Positions 34,362 through 44,916 of a DNA stretch of 64,000 nt are shown here, piece after piece. This stretch comes from Elymus sibiricus. Taxonomy: Eukaryota; Streptophyta; Magnoliopsida; Poales; Poaceae. The number at the start of each line of letters is the position of its first letter. Position 1 is the stretch's first letter. The position numbers were made by a program, and so were the translations under genes. Under the pieces are notes generated by a model. That model was not told the origin of the DNA and did not search any database. It was given only the letters and a program-made list of their open reading frames with translations. The stretch lies in NCBI GenBank assembly GCA_039707655.1, contig CM077665.1, positions 135,737,148 to 135,801,147 on the forward strand, in the 5' to 3' direction.

Positions 34362-34706
34362 GCCTGGAGCCGAGGCTGGAACACATGCCCATGTCTCCAG
34401 GCCGGGCGTTGCCTGCCTGGAGACCGAGGGTGGAACACACGCCCATGTCTCCGGGCCGGGCATTGCCTGGCGTTGCCTGCCTGGAGACCGAGGGTGGAAC
34501 ACACGCCCATGTCTCCAGGCCGGGCGTTGCCTGCCTGGAAACCGAGGGTGGAACACACGCCCATGTCTCCAGGCCGGGCGTTGCCTGCCTGGAGACCGAG
34601 GGTGGAACACACGCCCATGTGTCCAGGCCGGGCGTTGCCTGCCTGGAGACCGAGGGTGGAACACACTCCCATGTCTCCAGGCCGGGACCTGCCCACCTGG
34701 AGACAG
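34362..34706. repeat. 54-bp minisatellite with hairpin units in element C
   Basis: Units starting at about 34362, 34415, 34479, 34533, 34587 and 34641, and a partial one near 34695. Spacing is 54 bp except for one unit with about 10 extra bases. Each unit contains GCCTGGAGAC and, about 20 bp later, GTCTCCAGGC, an inverted repeat able to form a hairpin. The array is open in all six frames. Confidence 0.9.
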
Positions 34707-35180
34707 ACGACGCTACTACGACGGCACCATCCACGCTCCAGAGGGCATGGAGCACTCCGGAGGTCCCTATGCTCCGCCCTTGGGAGAAGACAATGAAGAC
34801 TATCGCCGACCGTGACACTCTCACGTAATAATGAGTTTTGGGGCTGTACATGCTCAGGGCCCCCCAAAGTGGAAGCCCACGACGAGCCACGTCCTGGCCG
34901 CAGAGGGAAGGGTACCCAACCCATGCCCAGGTGGAGGACCCATGCTCCGCGCTGGGGGAAGACTCTCCAACTGTGGCACTCTCACGTAAGAATGAGTGGG
35001 CTATACACGCCTGGAGCCCCCGAAGGAGCACCGTACGAGGCTGTGGAGGGGCTCCCACCCACGCCCAAGTGGAAGCCCCATGCTCCGCGCTGGCGGACAA
35101 CATTGCCTCTCAGCGGCTATGCCCACGCCCAGTGGAGGACCCATGCTCCGGCTGGGAGAAGACTGAAGACTAGCTTAGGC
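34707..35180. repeat. Diverged direct repeats downstream of the minisatellite
   Basis: Blocks with CACTCTCACGTAA (34817 and 34977), GTGGAAGCCC (34869 and 35069) and CCATGCTCCG (34940, 35078, 35143) recur at about 150-200 bp intervals. Non-coding as far as I can see. Confidence 0.55.
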
Positions 35181-36759
35181 GCCGGACACGGCTGTTCATT
35201 TGCTTGTTTCTGTACCCAATTTGCCTCTTTTTGGAGTGAACTTTGAAGTTCTCGCGTCTTATTCGAAAAAGAAATGGGTGGGCATTTTTCTCCTTGCAGT
35301 GTTTTCCATTTTTCTTTTCGGTCTCGTTTTTAAGTAGTTGGCTCCTGCCAGCTCTCTTTCTCTCTCTCTCGCGTTCCGCGAGCGGGGGCTGGACACTGAG
35401 TGCATGCTTGAGCCCCCCGAGGGGCTCAGGCCGCACGTGCACCTCGCCAAAACCTTGGCATCTTAATCCTTGTGCAACGCTCTCGAAGCGAGCTAGGAGG
35501 CCACATTGCCTCAGGCCCTTGGCCTCAGGGGAACCCATCTCCTGGCCTTGCTGGGCATCGCGACATGACATACCGGTGACAATCACCCCTCGCCCGGGGG
35601 CTCTAACCCGGAATTTTTCGCAAAGCTCCGGAGGAGCACGCCCTCGCGACACAAGAACCCGCCACAAGCGCGCAAAGCTAAGTATCCTAACCACAACGAG
35701 CAGGAGCGTTTCAATTTATGGCAATCTAAATGCTAAGGTACGAAAATGCAGGCACTAACATGTAGGCGCAAGCGCCGCCGTTCATTACACGCTCCCATGG
35801 GGCCCACTGTGATTCTTGATGCAGGAAAGAAAAGAAGGAATAGCACGAGCGGCCTCCCGAGGCTCGCCTCCGGGGTCACCCGCGCTCAGTCGGAACCCTC
35901 CTCCTCGACGCAGGAACGACGGTGGCCTGGCTTGACACCCTCCAGGGCAGGGGCACGGCGTCATGACGGGGGGCCAGGCACCGGCTCATGCGTTGCCACC
36001 CACCTCTTCCTCTTCGGGGCACGGCGCCACAGTGGTTCATCGTAACCATCGTCACTCGAGCCCCCCTCGGAGGAGGAGTCGTCGCTGCCCCATGCCCCAA
36101 GTACAGGCGAGAGCATGCACAACGTTTCGATTGGATGGTTCCCTCACAGGACCACTTTCGGAAAGCCCCACGAGGCAGGCCTCATGAGGCGCGCGATCTC
36201 TCGCGTAAGACGCTACGGGAGCAATAGGGCAACGAACCACAACACACTAAGATGGCCTAAGGACGACAGGAGGCCAGGTAAGGTACGTTAAACTTGATGA
36301 TCAGGGGAAGACAGAGGAGGTGGAGCACTTACCCATCGGCGGCGGCCCAGCGCCGGCGGGACTGGCCCGGCCTCGGGGGCTGGCCCCCATCACCCCCGGG
36401 AAGCAGCGGCGGCGCCGCCGAGCCCGCTGACGCTCCGCCACCGGCGGCACGCCCCTTGGAAGACATGGAGAAGAAGGAGATGGACTTGCTGCGAGAAGGG
36501 CAAGCGGCGCAGGAAGGAGGGTGCAGGAAGGCAATGTCGCATCAAGGCCCGACAACGATGACCAACACGACGCACGAGCTTCGCGTTATCACGCTTCAGG
36601 CGGTTCCCGAGACCTCTCGGGAAGCGGAGGCGCCCACGTCCCATCGGTTGCCACGCGTCCCGCCAGGCCCGCAGGCGGTTAGGGCCCGCGGCACTTCGGT
36701 CTCCCTCTGATGGCTTCACCGCGAAGACAGCCCAAGCACGCCTTGGGTCCGGGGGCTAC
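35181..36759 (-). other. Antisense-gene remnants and PPT region of element C
   Basis: On the minus strand an ATG at 36465 opens about 43 Gly/Ala/Pro-rich codons and reaches a good donor, GTAAGT, near 36335. A second acidic/Ser-rich piece (DDSSSEGGSSDDGYDEP) lies near 36060. The position matches the antisense gene of B, so these may be its leftovers. GGGGGCTAC at 36751-36759 is the polypurine tract. 35181-35750 shows no gene. Confidence 0.4.
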
Positions 36760-37707
36760 TGTCGGCGTTCTGGGATCGGGGGTACCCAGGTCTGCCTGCG
36801 TGTGGCCTAGCGCGTGGCCCACCTTGACGATCCGGTATAGCCTACCAACGAGGCCCTCAAGACAAGACCCTCGCGAGAGCCCCAGTCTCGCGAGGAGGAC
36901 GACACCAAGACCTCCAAGTCAAGGCCCTCGCGAGAGCCCCAGTCTCGTGTGGAGGACGACAACAAGACCTCCAAAGGAGTGGCCTCCCCATGCTTCCTCT
37001 CGAGGAGCGGAGATTCCTATGCAGGTGTCCAGCCTCGTGAGGCTACCATGACGTGAGCCATGACGACGAAGGCCAGGCGGGCACCAGGCGGGTGCCAGCG
37101 GGTGCAGGGGAGGACAGTTTCCACTTCGGTGCTATGGAGGTAAGGACGCACGCGGGTTCCCAAAGAATCCCCCAAAGGTTTCCATTGGGGTGCAAGAAGA
37201 CCAAGGCCACCAGCTCGGCAGGACGGATGTCATCGCCGAGCCCACCTCTGCGCCGTGTCCAGAAGCTTTGCAGGCGAAGACCACCTTTAGTCAGGATACG
37301 GTGTAATTCTTGTCCCCTTTCAAAATTGGCCATTGTGGGATCCCTTCCCGCTAGAGCGATAAGGGAAGAGGACCAAGGCCTCTATAAATAGGAGTAGGCC
37401 TCCACTGTAGAATGGATCGAATGATCACCACCTCAGAACTCCCGCAAGGCAGTTCGACCTTTGTACTAGTTCATCAACAACCTCCTCGTGAGGCCAATCC
37501 ACTACAAAGCAGGAGTAGGGTTTTACACCGCAAGGTGGCCCAAACCTGGGTAAATCTGGTGTCCGTGTTCTTCCTTTTCATCGCTCCACATCGCTTTTGG
37601 CGAGCCTAGGCTAGGGCAACTAGCGTGAAGTTTTGAACTGGTTTGAGATCTACGCACACGCCCCAGTATTCGAACCTTGTTGGGTCTGCGGAGCCCTAAT
37701 TCCGACA
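36760..37707 (+). repeat. 3' LTR of element C
   Basis: 948 bp, collinear with the 5' LTR but with scattered differences (a few percent by eye), so the insertion is not recent. TATA box at 37382-37390. Followed by TSD AATAC. Confidence 0.9.
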
Positions 37708-39393
37708 AATACACTGCAAATGAAGATGAATTTTCACACACTCAATTCTGGAACCAGATATGAACACAACGCGTTAACATCAAAGAATTCAATACCTATC
37801 CATGAAATCCTGAAGATGACTCAGATCCTGAGGCGCATTTGACTCTCTGAGAGAATCCATGTAGTAAACTGTGTTGCATTTTGGAATAATGACCACCAAG
37901 ATCCAGTGACCTCTATAGTTTAAGAAAACCATGAACGTACGAACTATGTCTAAAACTGAAAGACTATCAATGTATGAGTGGTTGTCTATTTATACTTACG
38001 CTTCATGATATGGCCACATGAAGAATTCTCCTATCTGTAAGTCGAACAAGATCTTGGCGACATAATCAATGGAAGCCATGCGTGAGACATTATCTTGTAA
38101 CAAAATGCCGTTTGCTAAAGCAGGATCTATGAAATACGCATGCACCCTTATTGATCTCAGCGTCGTCAATCCCCTCAGAGGAATAAAGTACAGTTAGTTT
38201 TTTTTGTCATTGACAGCCTTGTATGTAGAAGGTTATCAGAGTTTGTGAAGTACTTACAACATCAAGCATTTGACAAGAGTGCCAGCAAGATGATCGAAGT
38301 TTAAGAAGAGATGAAAGTCCTCGAATTCCACACTGATGGTACCTGGAACGTGAGAGAAATGCCAGCTATCGTACTGCAATTCCACAATGTTTGTATCTTG
38401 TCCTTTTGACATTATGTCCACGCAATATTTATGTAACTTGCGACAACTGGAACTGCACTCATCAAAGTATTCGCCAACAAGAAATGGCTGGCCGTGCTTG
38501 TACTTGCATGCTTCAAATGGGTCTTCATCGGCCATGCCATGGTTCTGCTCGAAGAGTCTTCGTAGTAGGATGCTCTGGTACTCGTCTCTCCTCTGTTTCT
38601 GTCATGTGTAATAACAAATTACCAATTTTACCAGGAAGCTAAACATAAATGCAACAGTCTTTGTAGTACAGGATGCACATCGGCAATGTTTGAATGAAAA
38701 CAAATTAATAGTGACAGCTATGTACATTCTGCTGTCAAACATTCCAATCTGTTAAAAACTACTGTCTTGCACCATGTTTTTTTCTCACTAAGTCTGAGAA
38801 TATGTTTATTTCAGATTGCCATGTCGTGTTGATGCTAGCCATGTTTCTATGCATAATTAGACCTTGCTCGTGCTGAATGAAATGAAGTGCTTCATGTGTA
38901 CTACCTTGCAGTAAATCTTCATGCAATGATAACCCATGTCGCATATAGTTTTCTTGCTGTCAATATGCCTTCAGGTTACAACTATGACAATGTCTTAATC
39001 ACATCCATAATCAAATAGCAGACGGGAAGCCTGAATCACACCTAATATAACAAATGATTTCTAACAACGAGAGTTAGGCTTACCTTCTTTGCACGTCGCA
39101 GAAACTTCCTCCCACTGTACCAGATTCAAAAGCTCGTAACTTCACGGATTGAAATTGATGTTGACCATGAACAGACAGGTCTTCAACTACCCCTCTCCAT
39201 TCGTTGGAAGTGATTGTCCTAGGGAGCTACAAGAGAAAGAAATGGCGCAAATGGACCCGCCGCTTTAAAATCCCCAATTCCAAAACAAAACCCTAAGCCT
39301 AGTTGAGCCAGAGAGAAGAGAGACGAATACCTGGCTGGTGAGAGATTCGTCATCGTCGGAGATACCGCTTGAGGGGGCACTCGAGAAGACCAT

Positions 39394-39919
39394 GGCGTGT
39401 CCGCGGCGGTCGGACGCTAGAGGGAGAGATGTGGGCTGCGACGCGTGGGGGGGAGGGGGTGGAAGGGTTGCAGGGGAAATGTGGCCCTTTGGAGGGGGGG
39501 ACGGGGGAGGCAAATATTTCGGCAGTCGGTGAATTTTTTTGCTCGTTGCAGGGAATCTTGGCACGCAAAGATTCTTTAGACATGGTCTTTCATCTTTTAC
39601 CGTGTGCGATGATACAGAACATACACAAATTTGCCCCTCCCCACGTATTCCCTGGTTATAGTGCACATCCACGTCATTGCATAATGTAACATCAACTGCT
39701 AACTTGGGTATAGAAAATAGCGGACACACATAGCTCACAGTTACTAAACCGAGCAAGTTCACTAAATAATCAAGCTGCTTGAACTAGACATAGCTCTTAC
39801 AAAAGACTGGCTCTCTGAACAAAGGCTATTGGTAATACACATAATTTTAACAAAGACGCCAACGAACAGCCGCCCTATGCCTCGCCGCTGTTCGATGAGA
39901 TGTCGACGACTTGTCCGGG
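39394..39919. other. Spacer between the Ulp1-like gene and the next ORF
   Basis: Holds the presumed promoter of the Ulp1-like gene. It is rich in C/T runs on the minus strand (39420-39530) and then AT-rich sequence. I see no other gene. Confidence 0.4.
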
Positions 39920-40648
39920 CTACATTCCGCTGGTGCTGGACTCCGCGTCCCCCAGGCTGACTTCGACCGTGGCGACGTGCTCATCCTCGGCGTTGTCCTC
40001 GTCATTGGCGTCGCCCTCATCTTCGTAGTACTCGTAGTAGTGGCGCCGCCATAGCTCACGTTGGTACTCCACCGCCGATTCCTCGATGGACAGGAGCTTC
40101 CCGACCTCCTCCTGAGCCACGCGCAACTCCTCCCAACAGTCGGCGGTCTCGGATGGCTCCAGCATCTCCAGCTCTCGCTCGGAGTTCTCGTGCGGAAGGG
40201 GCTCCATGGCCTCTTCCACCGCATCGTCGGCATTCATCTCGGCATCCGCAGCTGCCGCCTCTTCGGACGTGTGGTGCATGCTGGATTCCGGCGAAGCTTG
40301 GACTATCTTGGCGTGGGCGTTCTCGATGATATAGGCCTGGATGGCCTCGACCCGGGCCAGGGCGGCCTCCGCGGCACGACACGCTGCTCGAGCGCTCTTG
40401 GCGTTTGCAGCCGCCGTCGTAGCACCTGCAGCTGCCGTCTCCGCGGCTACAGATGCCCTTTCGGCCGCCGCAGAAGCCCTGTCGGCCGCCGCAGATGCCC
40501 TTTCGATGGATGCGGCCACGCTTAAGGCGGATGCGGCTGTGCTCTCGGCCGAGGCGGCCGGGTTCTCGGCAGAGGAGGGAGTGCTCGGGGCCGAGGGGGT
40601 GGTCATACGCACCCTTACGAAGCGTTCCCTCGGCGTCATTCTTTGCAC
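39920..40648 (-). CDS. Ala/Glu-rich coiled-coil ORF of the CACTA element (242 aa), function unknown
   Basis: A single intact 242-residue ORF. Residues 15-110 are strongly Ala/Ser-rich with heptad-like repeats (AAADRASAAAERASVAAE). The rest is acidic, with a Glu/Asp-rich stretch and a YYEYYEDEGD region near residue 205, ending STSGM. There is no signal peptide or membrane segment. I do not recognise the family. A DNA-binding or structural helper such as a TnpA-like protein is possible, but no motif supports it. The start codon lies close to the first copy of the 0.5 kb repeat, which may contain its promoter. Confidence 0.5.
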   Translation of the reverse strand: MQRMTPRERFVRVRMTTPSAPSTPSSAENPAASAESTAASALSVAASIERASAAADRASAAAERASVAAETAAAGATTAAANAKSARAACRAAEAALARVEAIQAYIIENAHAKIVQASPESSMHHTSEEAAAADAEMNADDAVEEAMEPLPHENSERELEMLEPSETADCWEELRVAQEEVGKLLSIEESAVEYQRELWRRHYYEYYEDEGDANDEDNAEDEHVATVEVSLGDAESSTSGM

Positions 40649-40695
40649 AGAGGGTTTGTTGAGGAATGGGGGTCGAGGGTGAACGGAATCCGAGA

Positions 40696-41210
40696 GACAT
40701 GCCTCTCACAAAACGTAGCATCACACGAAGGGTCGTGGTTCCGAGAGGGGACATGAGCCTTGTTTGATGAAGAGCCACTAGTGGTTGTCTCATTTGGCCT
40801 ACCTTTTTTTGAATTCGTTACAATGCATGAATACGTCCGGCAGCCTGAAATTTGGACATTTTCGGGGTTCAATGGGCATTTTTGTACATGAAGTTAGTTT
40901 CTAGATATCTAGTGGACATAATTCAAAACTAAAACAAATGGACATGTTCAAGATGAAATAAAAACTGAAGGAAAAATCATTTTTATATATGTACTAGTGC
41001 TTCCGTCTATATGCCACGTGCAATAAATTTGAAGGAGTTCCAAACATCTTGAGTAACGGTTTGGATACAAGCATTGAGAATAATCTAGGTTTTTAAATAC
41101 AAAAAATAAATAAAAATGCTATATTCAGTACATGAAAATCAGCATGATTTCCCGACATGGGGCAAGGATGTCGTGGTCAAAGTGACAGCTTGTTCGAGAT
41201 AAGCTTTGAC
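40696..41210. repeat. CACTA internal repeat, copy 1
   Basis: Begins ACATGCCTCTCACAAA and ends AGATAAGCTTTGAC. Directly abuts copy 2. Contains AATAAATTTGAAGGAGTTCC, TTGAGTAACGGTTT and CATGATTTCCCGACATGGGG, shared by all copies. Confidence 0.8.
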
Positions 41211-41713
41211 ACATGCCTCTCACAAATTGGAGCACCACGCGCATGCTCGTATAGTTCCGAGAGTGGACGTGGGGTGTTGTGTGATGACGAAACGGATCGC
41301 TGCCTCATTCGGGCTAGTTTATTTTTCATCGATGCAATGTACGAATACGACCGTCATCCTAAAATCTGAAAAAAATTATGGCATTCAATTGGCATTTTTA
41401 TACATGAAGTTAGTTTCCAGAAATTTAATGGCCATAGTTCAAAACTGAAACAGATGAACAAGCAAGATAAAGCACCGTCGGAAAATCATATTTACGTACT
41501 ACTTGCTTCCGTATATATGCCACATGCAATAAATTTAAAGGAGTTCCAAACCTCTTGAGTGACGGTTTTGACACAAAGCATTGGGAATCTAGATTTTTAA
41601 AGTCAAAAGTTGAAAAATGCGCCGAAGTACATGAAAATATGCATGATTTCCCGACATGGGGCCAAAATGTCGTGATCAAAGTAACGGCTTGTTCGAGATA
41701 AGCTTTGACACAT
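41211..41713. repeat. CACTA internal repeat, copy 2
   Basis: In tandem with copy 1, diverged by point changes and small indels. Confidence 0.8.
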
Positions 41714-42230
41714 GTCAAAGCTGGCAATGCATGGTTAACTATTACCCCGCGACCCCATGGGTAATTACTCTATTAGGGCACGAGTGCGAGCTTGAGTAGC
41801 CATCTGGAAGTTGGTGGGTCAAATACCTTACGTACCGAGCGAGCAGATGGGATAGCATTACCCGCCTTACCCATGAATTGTACTTACATGTGGGCTTTGG
41901 AATTAGTAGACCCCACGTAATTTGGGGCCTCGGTCACCCAAATTTACACACATCCCACACCTTTGGCCCAAAATTCCCTAAGAAATCCCAAACCTAGCCA
42001 CAACATATTGTTTATTGCGTTGAAATACTTTTTTTGTACTGAAATACGCGAAGGTTGTTCTTAAATGAATGTGTGAGTTTCCCCACGGTGATAAAGAACT
42101 CGGTGGGGACATGGATGGGAAACTTTTTATCCCCGCGCATGGGTACGTAGACGGGAACCGGGATGGGAGGGAGGTGATGGGGACGGAGATGGGACTCCAA
42201 TGCTCGCCTAAGAAATCCGCAGCTTTAGAC
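41714..42230. other. Unclassified insertion-like block between repeat copies 2 and 3
   Basis: About 0.5 kb without an ORF. It is rich in short GGGTAA/TTACCC and GGGATGGG motifs, as seen in some hAT-type miniature elements. I could not define its ends or a TSD. Confidence 0.3.
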
Positions 42231-42730
42231 ACAAGCCTCTCACAAAACTGAGCATCACACGAAGGCGCGTGGTTCTGAGGGGGAACGTGGGGGCATGATG
42301 ACAAACCACCAATCGATGTCCCATTCGACCTAGTTTTTTTTCATCGATATAATGCACGAATACGACCGGCGTCCTATTTTTTTAATAAAAAATGGCGTTC
42401 TATTGGCAATTTTATACATTAAGTTAGTTTATAGAAATTTAATGGCCATATTTCAAAACTGAAACACATGAACAAGCTAGATGAAGCAAAAACCACTCGA
42501 AAATCATATTTATGTACTACATGCTTACATATATATGCTACGTGCAATAAATTTGAAGGAGTTCCAAACATCTTGAGTGACGGTTTGGACACAAAAGCAT
42601 TAAAAATCTAGGTTCTAAATTCAAAAATAATGATATAAATTCTCTTAATTCTGAAGTACATGAAAATATGCATGATTTCCCTCCATGGGGCCAAGATGTT
42701 GTGGTTACTGCGATCGGACATGCTTCCGTA
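42231..42730. repeat. CACTA internal repeat, copy 3
   Basis: Same order of motifs as copies 1 and 2 (AAGCCTCTCACAAAA to CATGATTTCCCTCCATGGGG). The most diverged copy. Confidence 0.75.
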
Positions 42731-43047
42731 ACACAAATGGCAAGCATGCATTACATTTGGATAGAAAATGTAAATATTTGGCAAAACAAATGGGTCCCAC
42801 ATGATTGGTGCCCTATATCGCGTTTTGAGTTTTTGAAACCAATTTTCGCGGGCTATTAATCACACGCGGTCATGCATTGGGAACCGTCGGTGATGTTAAT
42901 TCACACATGGTTGTTGAGTAGGAAATCGTGTGCAATCACTGCTGGCATCGATCAAGATTCCAGCCGCCTATAAATGTTGCCCCTCGAGACGTCATCCCGC
43001 CAGCATTCTCTCGTCTCTCCATCCCACCCCTCGCACAAAACTCCGCC
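42731..43047. other. Spacer upstream of a CACTA ORF
   Basis: AT-rich, then sequences with CACACGCGGTCATGC and CGTGTGCAATC resembling the CACTA ends. Likely promoter and 5' leader of the + strand ORF at 43048; CTATAAATG at 42969 could be its TATA box. Confidence 0.35.
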
Positions 43048-43613
43048 ATGGCGTGGCCAGTCTGTGCACAAGCAGAGGAGGAGGCGCCACCCTGCGAGGA
43101 CATGGCGAAATCCAGTGACGAGGAGGACACCTTCGCGCCCCCAGACGAGATCGCTCCAGACGCCCAACTGAAGACTGGTTTTGGGGCCAGTATAATCTGG
43201 CTTTGTGGAAGGCACTGCCGCCGGCGAAGAGAGCTAGGAAGGTGGCGTTCAAGAAGGAGTGTGTTGAGGAGCACGCCAGGAACCTCGCGGCCTGGAATGC
43301 CCTTAGTGCCGCACGGGAAAAGGAGGAGCTGGAGCTTTGGTGGCTGGCGAGTCGACGAGCGGTGGAGGTGTACGAAGACGGCAGGTACCACGCAATGAGA
43401 GCCAGAGGCACTAGGCGCCTCACAGCTGCGTGGGTGTGGGCCGATAAGCTCAAGCGTGCCTCCGTCAAAGAGCTCCAGCGGGCGCCTAATGAACTGTCCT
43501 GCATGGTCGCGCACCTCCGCCAGCAAGAGGTTGATCGACACGTCGAACGCTGCGAGGCGGAGGAGGCGGCGAACTTCCTCGCGTTGGGAAGCCACCGCGC
43601 ACCAGGGAGCTGA
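43048..43613 (+). pseudogene. Unknown CACTA ORF with an apparent frameshift
   Basis: The ATG at 43048 opens an acidic N-terminus (CEDMAKSSDEEDTFAPPDE). Near 43165-43175 the sense-looking frame shifts by one base, and the second frame (EDWFWGQYNLALWKAL onward) is open to the TGA at 43613. The second part is basic, then helical and Glu/Arg-rich. I do not recognise it. A short intron is possible, but no clear splice sites lie at the junction. Confidence 0.4.
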
Positions 43614-43991
43614 TGGCGAGAGGCTGCCATTTTACTGCTCCCCACTCATGGAGGGGTTATTATTAGTTTAGTTTTTATTCATTGTACGTATTAGTTAATT
43701 ACTATAATCACGTATATGTGATGATATATACTGTATATGTATCATATCTTCAATGAGCTATTCAGCAATTAATATATATTATTAGTTTCACATTTCTATA
43801 TATCTATTTTCATGCTGATTTGCTGGCTCTAACTATTAGTCTTTTACACATATTGAAACAAAATAATAGAACATAAATCATTTACACATCGAAACATATC
43901 AATATTGTGATTGTTGTCCAGACATTGGGATCGACATCTAAATAGTTCAACAAAATAAAACGCGTCGATGACTAGTTGACTACACCCTATC
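43614..43991. other. AT-rich spacer in the CACTA element
   Basis: Lies between the 3' ends of two convergent ORFs. It is AT-rich with several possible poly(A) signals and no gene. Confidence 0.5.
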
Positions 43992-44744
43992 CTACGGAAG
44001 CTCTTGGTTGTGCCTGAACTCGGTCAGGCGTTCGTTCATGCGGTTTACATGCTCACGGTACAGCTGGAGCACGATCTCGAGCTCCAAGCTAGCTATTTTG
44101 TCGGAGATTACCATCTCGAGGATGCGACGACCATTTTTTTCTACCGCTCCCCGCTGGACACCTAGGCCAAGGAGGCGTTCGAGCCTACGGACAAGCCCGT
44201 CAGCATCGAGGGGGACGCAGACAAGGCGAATGACACGACCCATGCGAACGGCACGGCCGGCGTCCAGGGCAAGGATGGTGCAGCCGGGCTCTGGTGCAAG
44301 TACGGTGCAGACGACCGCTGCCCATTCCTGGCGAGAAATTGGGCTACTCACGTGCCTTGGACGCAGCTGCAATGCCATGTCGGGTGGGATAGCAGGCAAG
44401 CGGTGATGGAACCGCCCTTGCTCTGCCGCGCGCCGCGTCTCTCGCTGTGCGACGCTCCTTGCCCTCTCGGTGCGGACGCGCATGTTTTGCTCTACATAGC
44501 ACCACCGATGATCTTCTTGTGCGGCGCGCTGCAGCCTCTCGGCGGTGAGGCGGCTATGTTGCGCGGCGGCACTGCCGTGCCCTGCGCCAAGGGTCTGCTC
44601 AACCCTTGCGATGAGGCGCAGCACAGCATTGTCCGGCGCGTCGCCGGACACGCCATCGGCCTTGACAGGTCGTTGTGCCTGCACCGGATCATTTTCATCG
44701 TCGAGGAGGTTGATGGTAGAGGTGGCGCTTGGTTGGGTTGGCAT
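43992..44744 (-). CDS. Unknown intact CACTA ORF (250 aa)
   Basis: A single open frame of 250 residues, MPTQPSATSTINLLDDENDP at the start. The first 40 residues are acidic and likely disordered. The middle is Arg/Ala/Gln-rich and helical (LTAERLQRAAQEDHRWCYVE). The C-terminal third has leucine-rich helices ending in NRMNERLTEFRHNQELP. There are no recognised catalytic motifs. Codon use is GC-rich, unlike the AT-rich flanks, so it may be a captured host fragment or an element protein. It converges with the ORF at 43048-43613. Confidence 0.5.
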   Translation of the reverse strand: MPTQPSATSTINLLDDENDPVQAQRPVKADGVSGDAPDNAVLRLIARVEQTLGAGHGSAAAQHSRLTAERLQRAAQEDHRWCYVEQNMRVRTERARSVAQRETRRAAEQGRFHHRLPAIPPDMALQLRPRHVSSPISRQEWAAVVCTVLAPEPGCTILALDAGRAVRMGRVIRLVCVPLDADGLVRRLERLLGLGVQRGAVEKNGRRILEMVISDKIASLELEIVLQLYREHVNRMNERLTEFRHNQELP

Positions 44745-44911
44745 GCTTCGTAGATGGGCTAGGCTGGACTAGGTGTGCATCCGCGTGTGACGCACACACA
44801 GGCTCTTATGCTCAATCGCTTCTGGCGGGAAACTGATAGGGAAGCTTACGTGGGAACATGCGCGGTTTCGCGCGGGAAGGTGGCCAAAAGAAACGCCGGT
44901 GTAGTGCTGAA

Positions 44912-44916
44912 GCATG
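44912..44916. repeat. Left target-site duplication of element D
   Basis: GCATG against GCAAG at 55378-55382, one mismatch. Confidence 0.75.

Larger units (their letters stand above)
32414..37707 (+). mobile_element. Element C: non-autonomous relative of B, inserted in a CACTA exon
   Basis: A 5.3 kb element with two 948-bp LTRs, a PBS and PPT, and a perfect TSD AATAC. The LTRs start TGTCGGCGTTCTGGGAT and clearly match those of B. The internal 3.4 kb has a short gag-like start, an RT-like scrap near 34050-34130, a 54-bp minisatellite and antisense remnants. No functional gag or pol remains. Confidence 0.92.
31856..39393 (-). pseudogene. Ulp1/C48 SUMO-protease-like gene of the CACTA element, split by element C
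   Basis: I infer nine exons on the minus strand: 39393-39331, 39227-39084, 38956-38905, 38598-38258, 38173-38000, 37963-37796, 37713-37708 continuing at 32408-32336, 32177-32067 and 31996-31856. Exons 3-9 have GT..AG borders and consistent phases; the last ends in TAA. Exon 6 holds GHWILVVIIPK and YYMDSL, the His and Asp region of cysteine proteases of clan CE. Exon 8 holds CPQRQQGTSLCEYYIC, the Gln and catalytic Cys region. Predicted length is about 420 residues. Exon 2 has one extra base near 39181, and element C inserted six bases into exon 7, so it is broken. Such genes are known in plant MULE and some CACTA elements. The boundaries are predictions. Confidence 0.7.

Noticed and set aside
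34362..34706. Regular repeats that could suggest a CRISPR array
   Set aside because: The units are contiguous with no unique spacers, and the sequence is plant nuclear DNA within a retrotransposon.
34098..35103. Long ORFs up to 306 aa over the minisatellite
   Set aside because: All six frames are open because the 54-bp unit lacks stops. Overlapping ORFs on both strands are an artefact of the repeat.
36294..36710. 138-aa + strand ORF in element C
   Set aside because: Lies opposite a better minus-strand exon remnant with ATG and donor site; probably a shadow in GC-rich DNA.
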